Shown here: one piece after another, positions 17,220 through 24,819 of the stretch
Layout of the letters: every line of letters starts with the position of its first letter
Numbering within the stretch: position 1 is the stretch's first letter
Assembly (NCBI GenBank): GCA_003327435.1
Contig: QOQV01000013.1
Location: forward strand, 1 to 64,000
Direction of reading: 5' to 3'
Source: Ignavibacteriota bacterium
GTDB taxonomy: Bacteria > Bacteroidota > Ignavibacteria > UBA10030 > BY39
Length of the DNA stretch: 64,000 nucleotides
Made by a program: the position numbers and the translations under genes
Notes under the pieces: model-generated
Database searches by the model: none
Seen by the model: only the letters and a program-made list of their open reading frames with translations
What the model was told of the DNA's origin: nothing

Positions 17220-18542
17220 TTAGTTATCTATTTTTCTAACTTTGAGCTTTAAGTTTAGAATTTCTTCGACTTTAATTTTTGATCCACGGTTTATGAATCC
17301 TTCAATACTTACTGCATTCCAGAGCTCGCCATGAACGCGTACCTGTCCTTCTGGATTTAAATCCTCAAGTGCTTCTCCAATTTCTCCAATTAATCCCTCA
17401 ATTCCTGTAGCTGGTTTTCTTAGTTGAGCTTTTATTCCATAACTAATTGCAAAAATGAAAAAGGCAGTTGTTAGTACAACCGCTATTAAAATAACTTGCC
17501 AGGATATTTCTATTACTTCCAAGGTCGACTCCGTATCTATTAACATTATTGAACCTAAAATTAATGATATTACTCCACCAATGGTCAATATACCATGGCT
17601 GACAATTTTTATTTCTAATATAAACAAAATTATTGCAAATATTATAAGTGCTAAACCTGCATAATTAATTGGCAATGTATGAAGCGAATAAAATGCAAGT
17701 ATTAAACTAATCACGCCAATCACACCGGGGAATATCGCACCTGGATTATAGAGCTCGAACATTATTCCATAAATTCCAATCATCATTAAAATGTATGCAA
17801 TATTTGGATCGCTAAGCAAATCAAGTATCTTCTGTTGGAAGTTCATTTCCAAATTGATTATCTCAGCACTTTTTGTGTTGAGCTTTTTAATTTTTCCATT
17901 AACATCAATTTCTTTTCCATCAAGGATGCTCTGTATTTCATAAACATTTGCTGCAATTGTATCGATAACTTTAAGTTTTAGTGCTTCCGTTTCTGTTATT
18001 GATAAGCTTTTTCTTACAGCATCTTCTGCCCATTGAATATTCCTTGCTCTTTTCTCACTAATTGTGCGAATAAAAGCAGCGGCATCATTTGTTGCTTTTT
18101 CATTCATAATTGAATCCTGTTCACCTTGAAGTGTAACTGGATGTGCAGCGCCAATATTTGTTCCGGGGGACATAATTGCTATGTGTGCTGCAAGAGTCAC
18201 AAACACTCCAGCTGATGCAGCTTGTGAACCTGATGGTGCAACATAAACAACTACTGGAATATCTGAGTTTAATATATCGCTTACAATTACCCTTGTTGAC
18301 TTTAGCAATCCACCAGGTGTGTTAAGTTTGATTACCAAACATTCAGCATTTTGTTCTTTAGCTTTTTTTATCCCTGAATTAATGTATTCTGCACTTGCAG
18401 GATTGATAGAACCATCGATGGTGATGACGATTATTTTAGATTTCAAATAATTATCACTTACGACACTTTGAATAGTTGAAAAAACTGAAGCTATCAGGAT
18501 AATAATTGAAAATATTAAATATTTTTGTTTTAATACATTCAT
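17220..18542 (-). CDS. NfeD-family membrane serine protease
   Basis: The long NfeD form (440 residues). After a signal/anchor helix, residues about 30-230 form a ClpP/SppA-like protease domain: [15 protein letters not shown], then [16 protein letters not shown], which contains the nucleophilic Ser, and [11 protein letters not shown]. Four to five membrane helices follow (about 245-370), and a C-terminal OB-fold (about 380-440; [10 protein letters not shown] ... [13 protein letters not shown]). In Pyrococcus the orthologue cleaves the slipin C-terminus, which supports a functional pair with the next gene. Confidence 0.93.
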   Translation of the reverse strand: MNVLKQKYLIFSIIILIASVFSTIQSVVSDNYLKSKIIVITIDGSINPASAEYINSGIKKAKEQNAECLVIKLNTPGGLLKSTRVIVSDILNSDIPVVVYVAPSGSQAASAGVFVTLAAHIAIMSPGTNIGAAHPVTLQGEQDSIMNEKATNDAAAFIRTISEKRARNIQWAEDAVRKSLSITETEALKLKVIDTIAANVYEIQSILDGKEIDVNGKIKKLNTKSAEIINLEMNFQQKILDLLSDPNIAYILMMIGIYGIMFELYNPGAIFPGVIGVISLILAFYSLHTLPINYAGLALIIFAIILFILEIKIVSHGILTIGGVISLILGSIMLIDTESTLEVIEISWQVILIAVVLTTAFFIFAISYGIKAQLRKPATGIEGLIGEIGEALEDLNPEGQVRVHGELWNAVSIEGFINRGSKIKVEEILNLKLKVRKIDN

Positions 18543-18574
18543 AGTTTCCTAAATAAAAATAAAGAAAATAATCC

Positions 18575-18603
18575 TATATTGCAATTTTGAAAAATGCAAT
18601 ATA
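18575..18603. promoter_or_regulatory. Inverted repeat in nfeD-kor divergent region
   Basis: TATATTGCA (18575-18583) and TGCAATATA (18595-18603) form a perfect 9-bp inverted repeat with an 11-base spacer, 33 bases upstream of the nfeD start. It may be an operator for either direction; the arms are AT-rich, so it may also be chance. Confidence 0.35.
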
Positions 18604-18683
18604 AAAATTTCCGAAAAATGAAATTAAATAAAAATTTCGTATATTAAGCTTGATTTTTTGAAGAAATTTCAAAAATTTCGTTC

Positions 18684-18699
18684 TGGCTTGATATTTGCA
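18684..18699 (+). promoter_or_regulatory. Sigma-54 promoter upstream of korDABC
   Basis: TGGCTTGATATTTGCA fits the -24/-12 consensus TGGCACG-N4-TTGCW, with GG and GC separated by the required ten bases. It lies 40 bases before the korD start. Upstream (18604-18680) the motif AAATTTC recurs four times and could be activator sites. Confidence 0.65.
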
Positions 18700-18738
18700 A
18701 TAATTTTTAATCATACTTATTAATCTAAAGGATACAAA

Positions 18739-18975
18739 ATGCCAACAACAACTGAAAAAAAGATAAAAGGTACAGTAGTAATTACTGTCGAAAGATGTAA
18801 GGGTTGTGGATTCTGTGTGGAGTTTTGCCCTTCGAAAGCTCTAAAACTTTCAGAGCAATTTAATTCGAAAGGTTATCATCCACCGGTGTTAATATCACAG
18901 GAGCTTTGTAATGGATGTGATATGTGTGGACTGTTATGTCCTGACTTCGCAATCTATGGAATTAGAATAAAATAA
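18739..18975 (+). CDS. korD: 2-oxoglutarate:ferredoxin oxidoreductase delta subunit
   Basis: A 78-residue ferredoxin with two 4Fe-4S motifs, CKGCGFCVEFCP and CNGCDMCGLLCP (C-x2-C-x2-C-x3-C each). It passes electrons between the KorAB active site and external ferredoxin. AAAGGA stands before the ATG. It leads the korDABC operon with gaps of 12, 0 and 11 bases. Confidence 0.92.
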   Translation: MPTTTEKKIKGTVVITVERCKGCGFCVEFCPSKALKLSEQFNSKGYHPPVLISQELCNGCDMCGLLCPDFAIYGIRIK

Positions 18976-18987
18976 TTAGGAGATAAG

Positions 18988-20151
18988 ATGAAATCAGATC
19001 CAAAAGCAGTCTTAACCGGTGCACATTTTCTTGATGGAGATCATGCTTGCAGCGAAGGTGCTATCGCTGCTGGTTGTAGATTTGTAGCTGGTTATCCCAT
19101 CACACCTTCAACTGAAGTGGTTGAAAGAATTGCAGAACGCTTCCCACTTATTGGTGGAGTGTTCATTCAGATGGAAGATGAAATTGCTTCTTCAATTGCA
19201 ATTCAAGGCGCTGTTTGGGCTGGGAAAAAAGCTATGACTGTTACTTCAGGTCCTGGCTTCTCGCTGATGATGGAACATATTGGTTTGGCAGCAATGACTG
19301 AGACACCCTGTGTTTTTGTTGATGTTCAGCGTGCAGGTCCTTCGACTGGCTTACCAACTCAACCAGCTCAGGGCGATATGATGCAGGCGCGTTGGGGATC
19401 ACACGGAGATTATGGTATCATCGCAATTTCTCCAAATTCACCTCAGGAATGTTTTGATTTAACTATAAAAGCATTTAACCTCTCTGAACAATATAGAGTC
19501 CCAGTATTGTTAATGATGGATGAATGTGTGGGACATATGACTGAACGCGTCATTATTCCACCAGCTGAAGAAATTGAAATATTTCCCAGGCGGTTTTACG
19601 ATGGTCCAAAAGATGAGTATCTACCATTTAAACCGGATGAAGACCTTGTACCAAAAATTGTAAAAGCAGGTGATGGCTATAGAATTCATATTACAGGATT
19701 AACTCACGATGAAAAAGGTTATCCTGTTATGACAGCTGCTGCGCAAGAGAAATTAATTCCAAGATTGGTTAATAAAATTAAATTCAATGCGGAAAAGATA
19801 ATAGAGTATAAAGAAGACAATATTGATGATGCTGATGTTGTAATTGTCTCATATGGAATTACATCTCGAGTTGCTATACCTGCAATTGAACAGGCAAGAA
19901 AAGAAGGTATAAAAGTTGGACATCTGAGATTAATTGTTGTCTGGCCATTTCCAGAAAAAAGAATTACTCAACTTGCCGGTCGAGTGAAAAGCTTTGTTGT
20001 ACCTGAATTGAATCAGGGACAGATATTTTATGAAGTCGAAAGGAATGCTTATGGTAAAGCACCTGTTTATTTAGTACCTCATGCTGGAGGTACTGTTCAT
20101 AATCCAAAAGATATTTATAACACAATCTTAAAAAGTTTAAAAGGTAAATAA
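18988..20151 (+). CDS. korA: 2-oxoglutarate:ferredoxin oxidoreductase alpha subunit
   Basis: The alpha subunit (387 residues) carries the pyrimidine-binding half of the enzyme. The region AGYPITPSTEVVERIAERFP is the family signature; EDEIASSIAIQGAVWAGKKA and TSGPGFSLMMEHIGL follow. The C-terminal domain (about 260-385) is transketolase-C-like. The four-subunit set oxidatively decarboxylates 2-oxoglutarate to succinyl-CoA, or runs in reverse in the reductive TCA cycle. Substrate assignment rests on overall similarity to KorA rather than on a diagnostic residue. Confidence 0.9.
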   Translation: MKSDPKAVLTGAHFLDGDHACSEGAIAAGCRFVAGYPITPSTEVVERIAERFPLIGGVFIQMEDEIASSIAIQGAVWAGKKAMTVTSGPGFSLMMEHIGLAAMTETPCVFVDVQRAGPSTGLPTQPAQGDMMQARWGSHGDYGIIAISPNSPQECFDLTIKAFNLSEQYRVPVLLMMDECVGHMTERVIIPPAEEIEIFPRRFYDGPKDEYLPFKPDEDLVPKIVKAGDGYRIHITGLTHDEKGYPVMTAAAQEKLIPRLVNKIKFNAEKIIEYKEDNIDDADVVIVSYGITSRVAIPAIEQARKEGIKVGHLRLIVVWPFPEKRITQLAGRVKSFVVPELNQGQIFYEVERNAYGKAPVYLVPHAGGTVHNPKDIYNTILKSLKGK

Positions 20152-21027
20152 ATGGACGAACAAATTTTAGAAATTGAAGAATCAATTCCTGTTAACCCTA
20201 TCGAATCGTTCTTAAGAACTGATCGTATGCCGCATATCTGGTGCCCGGGTTGCGGAATTGGAACAACCGTAAATTGTTTTACACGAGCCCTTGAAACAAG
20301 TGGATTGGATTTAAACAAAGTTAGTGTCGTTTCAGGCATTGGATGTACTGGAAGAGTAGCAGGTTATTTAAATTTAGATTCTTTCCATACGACACATGGC
20401 AGACCAATTCCTTTTGCTACAGGTTTGAAATTAGCAAATCCAGAATTGAAAGTGGTTGTATATAGTGGTGATGGAGATTTATTCGCAATTGGGGGAAATC
20501 ATTTTATTCATGCAGCAAGAAGGAACCTGGATATGACAGTAATTTGCGTAAATAATTCGATCTATGGTATGACTGGTGGTCAAGTCGCTCCAACCACACC
20601 GATTTCAGCGACTGCAAGTACAACTCCTCACGGAAATTTTGAACAACCTTTCAATTTGCCTTATCTTGCTGATTCATGTGGAGCGGTTTATGTGGCTCGC
20701 TGGACTGCATTTCATGTTCGTCATCTAACCAAATCGATTAAAGAAGCTCTGGCAAAAAAAGGGTTTTCATTCATAGAAATTTTAGCTCCTTGTCCGACTC
20801 TCTATAGTAGAAGAAATAAATTAGGTGATGGTTTAGACCAGATGATTTATTATAAAGAAAATAGTGAGATTAAACACGGTGCAGACACAAAAAGTGTTGC
20901 ACTTGATTTTCAGAGTAAAATTATTGTTGGAAAATTTGTAGATCGTGATAGACCGGATTACCTTACTCTAATGAATGAACATTACCAGAAAAAATTTGGC
21001 GATAAATATACACCGTATAAAGGATAA
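20152..21027 (+). CDS. korB: 2-oxoglutarate:ferredoxin oxidoreductase beta subunit
   Basis: The TPP-binding subunit (291 residues). HIWCPGCGIGTTVNCF begins the domain; GIGCTGRVAGY and YSGDGDLFAIGGNHFIHAAR carry the diphosphate/Mg site, ending with NNSIYGMTGGQVAPTTP. The ATG follows the korA stop directly. Confidence 0.92.
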   Translation: MDEQILEIEESIPVNPIESFLRTDRMPHIWCPGCGIGTTVNCFTRALETSGLDLNKVSVVSGIGCTGRVAGYLNLDSFHTTHGRPIPFATGLKLANPELKVVVYSGDGDLFAIGGNHFIHAARRNLDMTVICVNNSIYGMTGGQVAPTTPISATASTTPHGNFEQPFNLPYLADSCGAVYVARWTAFHVRHLTKSIKEALAKKGFSFIEILAPCPTLYSRRNKLGDGLDQMIYYKENSEIKHGADTKSVALDFQSKIIVGKFVDRDRPDYLTLMNEHYQKKFGDKYTPYKG

Positions 21028-21038
21028 AGGAATCGATT

Positions 21039-21593
21039 ATGAGAACTGAAATTAAAATAGGTGGATTTGGTGGACAGGGTGTAATCTTGAGTGGTTATAT
21101 CATTGGCAGGGCTGCCTCAATTTACGACAACAAATACGCCACAATGATACAATCGTTTGGTCCTGAAGCTCGAGGTAGTGCCTGTAGCGCTCAGGTAATT
21201 GTAGACCCTAATGAAATTGCTTACCCTTATATCGTACAGCCTCAAATCCTGATTGTTATGTCGCAAGAGGCATATACAAAATTTTCTACTGAACTTGCAC
21301 CTGGCGGAATATTAATCACAGAGGAGGAATTGGTTAATCCGATAAACCTGAGGAAAGATGTTATACATTATTCCATCCCTGCTACAAGATTTGCTGAAGA
21401 ACTCGGTAAAAGGTTGGTCGTAAATATAGTAATGATTGGATTTATGACAGCTGTTACAGAGCTTATTGACCCAGAAGCAATGCAAAAAGCTGTTATAGCA
21501 TCAGTTCCCAAAGGTACTGAAGATCTGAACTTAAAAGCGTTTAATAAAGGTTATGATTACGGTTTGAAATTAAAAAAGGAAAAAGCTAGCTAA
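21039..21593 (+). CDS. korC: 2-oxoglutarate:ferredoxin oxidoreductase gamma subunit
   Basis: The gamma subunit (184 residues) opens with IKIGGFGGQGVILSGYIIGR, the CoA-associated glycine-rich signature, followed by SFGPEARGSACSAQVIV. AAAGGA precedes the start. It completes the korDABC set and the operon probably ends here. Confidence 0.92.
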   Translation: MRTEIKIGGFGGQGVILSGYIIGRAASIYDNKYATMIQSFGPEARGSACSAQVIVDPNEIAYPYIVQPQILIVMSQEAYTKFSTELAPGGILITEEELVNPINLRKDVIHYSIPATRFAEELGKRLVVNIVMIGFMTAVTELIDPEAMQKAVIASVPKGTEDLNLKAFNKGYDYGLKLKKEKAS

Positions 21594-21629
21594 ATTGTTT
21601 AAATAATTGAAAGGAATATCAAAACTTTA

Positions 21630-23249
21630 ATGAGAATTTTTGTCTTCATCGAAAAAGATTTTCCATATCTTGTTAATGTTCTTAAAAATAATTTTCCAGA
21701 TAGTGAAATTAAAGGTACTAACACTAAAAGTGATTTATTGGAAGAGATAGAGAAATTTAAACCTCAATTAGTAATTGCTAATTTTTATACTAACTCAGAT
21801 GTAGATTTAGTAAAGAAAATCACATCAAATTATCCTCTAATAATTATCTCGGATTATATTGAACCTGATACTGTTATTAATTTCCAGAAATCTGGAATTG
21901 TAGATTGGATACTATTCAGATATATCGATAGGATAGTCTTTACAATTAAAATAATCCAGAAAAAATTATTTTCTCCTTTGTTGGGAGAGATACACTATAA
22001 TAGGTTTACTGAAATAATTAATAGGGTTACTGATTATTCTATAATAATAGACACAAAGGGAAATATATTATCCTATAATGAATCGTTTGCTAAGAATTTC
22101 TCTAATGCTGAGATTTTACAAAAGAGGGATTTTTATTCATTAATTTTTTCTGAGGATCGAGAAAATTTTAGAAAAGTAATTAATGATGCTTTGTCTATAA
22201 ATATAATTGATTTCCCGGAATTACGACTTGAAATTGAGGGAAAGCTTATTTATACACAAGCTTTAGGACATTGTATACATAATGAAAGAAAAGAGGTTGA
22301 AAAAATTGTCCTTTTATTACACGATATAAGTCAACAAAAGGAATCTGAAAGCAAACTTAAAGAAAGTGAAAGGTTATTCAGAGCTATTGCAGAAACAGCT
22401 GCATTTTCTGTGTTTATTTATCAAGATAATAAATTTGTTTATATAAATCCTACAGCTGTTAAATTTCTCGGTTATTCAGAACAAGAATTAATGCAGATGA
22501 ATTTTTGGGATGTGGTGCATCCAGATTTTATTGATTTGGTGAAGGAAAGGGGATTAAGGCGATTAAAGGGAGAGCTAGTACCCGCAAGATACGAATTTAA
22601 AATTTTAAAAAAAGATAAAACGGAAAGATGGATCGACTTTAGTGCTACATTTATCGAATATAAGGGTAAACCTGCTGCTCTTGGAATAGCATTCGATATT
22701 ACAGACAGAAAGATAGCTGATGAAAAATTGAAGAGTTCACACGACTTTTATTTAAAACTGTTTAATGAATTTCCAACACTTTTATGGAGAACTGATCCAG
22801 ATGGCAATATGATTTTCTTCAATAAAACATGGTTAGATTTTCGTGGTAAAAAATTAGAAGAAGAAATAGCTGGTGGTTGGATCAGAGACATTCATCCTGA
22901 TGATGTTAAACTTGTTGTTGATGATTTCGAAATATCTTTTCATCAAAGGAAATCCTTTGAAATGGAGTATCGTATCAAAAATAGTCAAAATGTTTATAGA
23001 TGGGTGTATATTATTGGCTGCCCTTTTTATGATCCAGATAAAAAGTTCTCCGGTTTTATAGGTTCTGGCTACGATATAACTGACAAGAAGGAATACGAAG
23101 AAAAAATTAATAACCTGAATAAGGATTTACAAGATAAAATAAAAAATCTTGAAGATTTTAAATCTGTGGCAATTGAACGCGAACTTAAAATGATGGAATT
23201 AAAAGAAATTATAAAAAGAATTACTCAAAAAGAAAATGAGATTCTTTAG
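21630..23249 (+). CDS. Pseudo-receiver and triple-PAS signalling protein
   Basis: A 539-residue soluble protein without a catalytic domain. Residues 1-115 fold like a response-regulator receiver, but the phosphoacceptor position reads VIANFYT (Asn in place of Asp) and the conserved Lys is missing. Three PAS domains follow at about 130-232, 245-358 and 365-485, each ending with the usual DI(S/T)-x-(Q/R/K)K linker. The C-terminus is a coiled coil ending ERELKMMELKEIIKRI, a closing motif seen in complete PAS proteins, so this is not a truncated kinase. The last 14 bases overlap the next gene. It likely signals to the hybrid kinase two genes downstream. Confidence 0.85.
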   Translation: MRIFVFIEKDFPYLVNVLKNNFPDSEIKGTNTKSDLLEEIEKFKPQLVIANFYTNSDVDLVKKITSNYPLIIISDYIEPDTVINFQKSGIVDWILFRYIDRIVFTIKIIQKKLFSPLLGEIHYNRFTEIINRVTDYSIIIDTKGNILSYNESFAKNFSNAEILQKRDFYSLIFSEDRENFRKVINDALSINIIDFPELRLEIEGKLIYTQALGHCIHNERKEVEKIVLLLHDISQQKESESKLKESERLFRAIAETAAFSVFIYQDNKFVYINPTAVKFLGYSEQELMQMNFWDVVHPDFIDLVKERGLRRLKGELVPARYEFKILKKDKTERWIDFSATFIEYKGKPAALGIAFDITDRKIADEKLKSSHDFYLKLFNEFPTLLWRTDPDGNMIFFNKTWLDFRGKKLEEEIAGGWIRDIHPDDVKLVVDDFEISFHQRKSFEMEYRIKNSQNVYRWVYIIGCPFYDPDKKFSGFIGSGYDITDKKEYEEKINNLNKDLQDKIKNLEDFKSVAIERELKMMELKEIIKRITQKENEIL

Positions 23250-24819
23250 AATAATATTACCAGTTATCTTTTTTTTGCTTGTATTCTCCACATGTAATAA
23301 AAGAGATGAAAAAAAGCATCAAGAAGATAAATCAAAATATGGTGGAACATTACGCTTAATGCAAGATGTTCCTTACTCCCTTGATCCACTCTTTATGAGA
23401 AATGTTTATGAAAGTACAATTTTAAATCAGATTTTTAATGGACTTCTGGATTTGGATGATAATCTGAACATCGTTCCAGATATTGCAAAATATTGGGAGA
23501 TTTCGGGGGATAGAAAAATTTATAAATTTTATTTACAGGATAATGTATTTTTTCATAATGGAAGAAAAGTTACAGCAAAAGATTTCGTATACACATTCAA
23601 AAGAATCTTAAATTTTAGTAAAAAGGAGGATTTTCTTGGTATCGAATATCTTCAATTAATAGAAGGTGCACAGGATTTTTTAAATAATAAAACCAAGGAA
23701 ATATCAGGTTTAAAAATAATAGATTCTTTAACCTTAGAAATAATATTAACAGAACCCTGTACTCCCTTTCTTACGGTTTTATCAATGAACAATTTTAGTG
23801 TTGTTCCCAAAGAAGAAGTTGAGAATAATCCAAATTTTTCTTCCTCACCGGTTGGTACAGGTCCGTTTAAATTTAGTAGCTGGAAGGAGAATGAATATAT
23901 AATTCTTGAAGCATATGAAAAATATTTTGAGGGGCGCCCGTTTTTAGACACTCTAATCTTTTATATTCCTCAACATTTTACTTATGATGAGGAAATAGAT
24001 AAGTTTATCCGGGGCGAATTAGATGTAACGTATGTCTCAAGCAAAAGATTGGGTGAAATAAAGAATTCAAAAAGATATAAAGTTTTTAATCGTCCAGAAC
24101 TTTCAATTTATTTTTTAGGTATTAACCGTAATATCGCACCCTTTAATGATGAAAAATTACGTAAAGCAATTTTTTATGCAATAGATAATAAGAAATTTGA
24201 TGTAATATATGGCACAAGCAGATTAAGTGCGCACGGATTTATACCACCAGGACTTTTAGGCTATGATCCAGCCCATACTCACAAATATTATAATCTTGAT
24301 TCTGCTAAAAAGTTTTTAGAAGAATTTAAAATTAACTTTAATGGTAAGATTCCACGATTGAAACTCTTTACAGTATCAGGAAATGAAGAAAATGAAATCA
24401 AAAAGGATCTTGCAGGGATAGGTTTAGAAGTTGATGTTGTTGGTTTAAAATGGATTGAGCTTACAAAAAGTCTGGATAAGAAATCTTTGCCAATGTTTAC
24501 GCTCGGCTGGGTTGCTGATTTCCCTGATCCAGATGCATTCTTCTATAGTTTGATACATTCTTCTGGGAGTGCAAATTTCTTTCATCTAAAAAACAAAAAG
24601 ATAGATAGTTTATTGGTTTTAGGTAAAAAAGAAAACAATACCAACTATAGAGTTGATATCTATCAAAAAATTGAAAAAGAACTAGAATCTGAAGCAGTTA
24701 TTATACCTCTATATTATGGAATGAATACAGTTGCTACACATAATTATGTAAATGATTTTAATATAACGTCACTTGGTTTTATGAACATTAACCTCAAAAA
24801 GGTGTGGATACAGAAATGA
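23236..24819 (+). CDS. Family 5 substrate-binding lipoprotein (DppA/OppA-like)
   Basis: A 527-residue extracytoplasmic binding protein. The signal peptide ends in the lipobox VFSTC (Cys20). Family 5 marks: YGGTLRLMQDVPYSLDPLF, FHNGRKVTAKDFVYTFKRIL, VGTGPFKFSSW, and LRKAIFYAIDNKKF. Such proteins usually feed peptide/nickel ABC transporters, but no permease or ATPase gene is nearby. Instead it sits between a PAS protein and a sensor kinase, overlapping both, so it may deliver a ligand signal to the kinase's extracytoplasmic domain. That role is inferred from position only. Confidence 0.88.
   Translation: MRFFRIILPVIFFLLVFSTCNKRDEKKHQEDKSKYGGTLRLMQDVPYSLDPLFMRNVYESTILNQIFNGLLDLDDNLNIVPDIAKYWEISGDRKIYKFYLQDNVFFHNGRKVTAKDFVYTFKRILNFSKKEDFLGIEYLQLIEGAQDFLNNKTKEISGLKIIDSLTLEIILTEPCTPFLTVLSMNNFSVVPKEEVENNPNFSSSPVGTGPFKFSSWKENEYIILEAYEKYFEGRPFLDTLIFYIPQHFTYDEEIDKFIRGELDVTYVSSKRLGEIKNSKRYKVFNRPELSIYFLGINRNIAPFNDEKLRKAIFYAIDNKKFDVIYGTSRLSAHGFIPPGLLGYDPAHTHKYYNLDSAKKFLEEFKINFNGKIPRLKLFTVSGNEENEIKKDLAGIGLEVDVVGLKWIELTKSLDKKSLPMFTLGWVADFPDPDAFFYSLIHSSGSANFFHLKNKKIDSLLVLGKKENNTNYRVDIYQKIEKELESEAVIIPLYYGMNTVATHNYVNDFNITSLGFMNINLKKVWIQK

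Noticed and set aside
21630-23249. Truncated histidine kinase
   Set aside because: The C-terminal coil ends in a motif typical of complete PAS proteins, and the stop overlaps the next gene's start, so the ORF looks natural.
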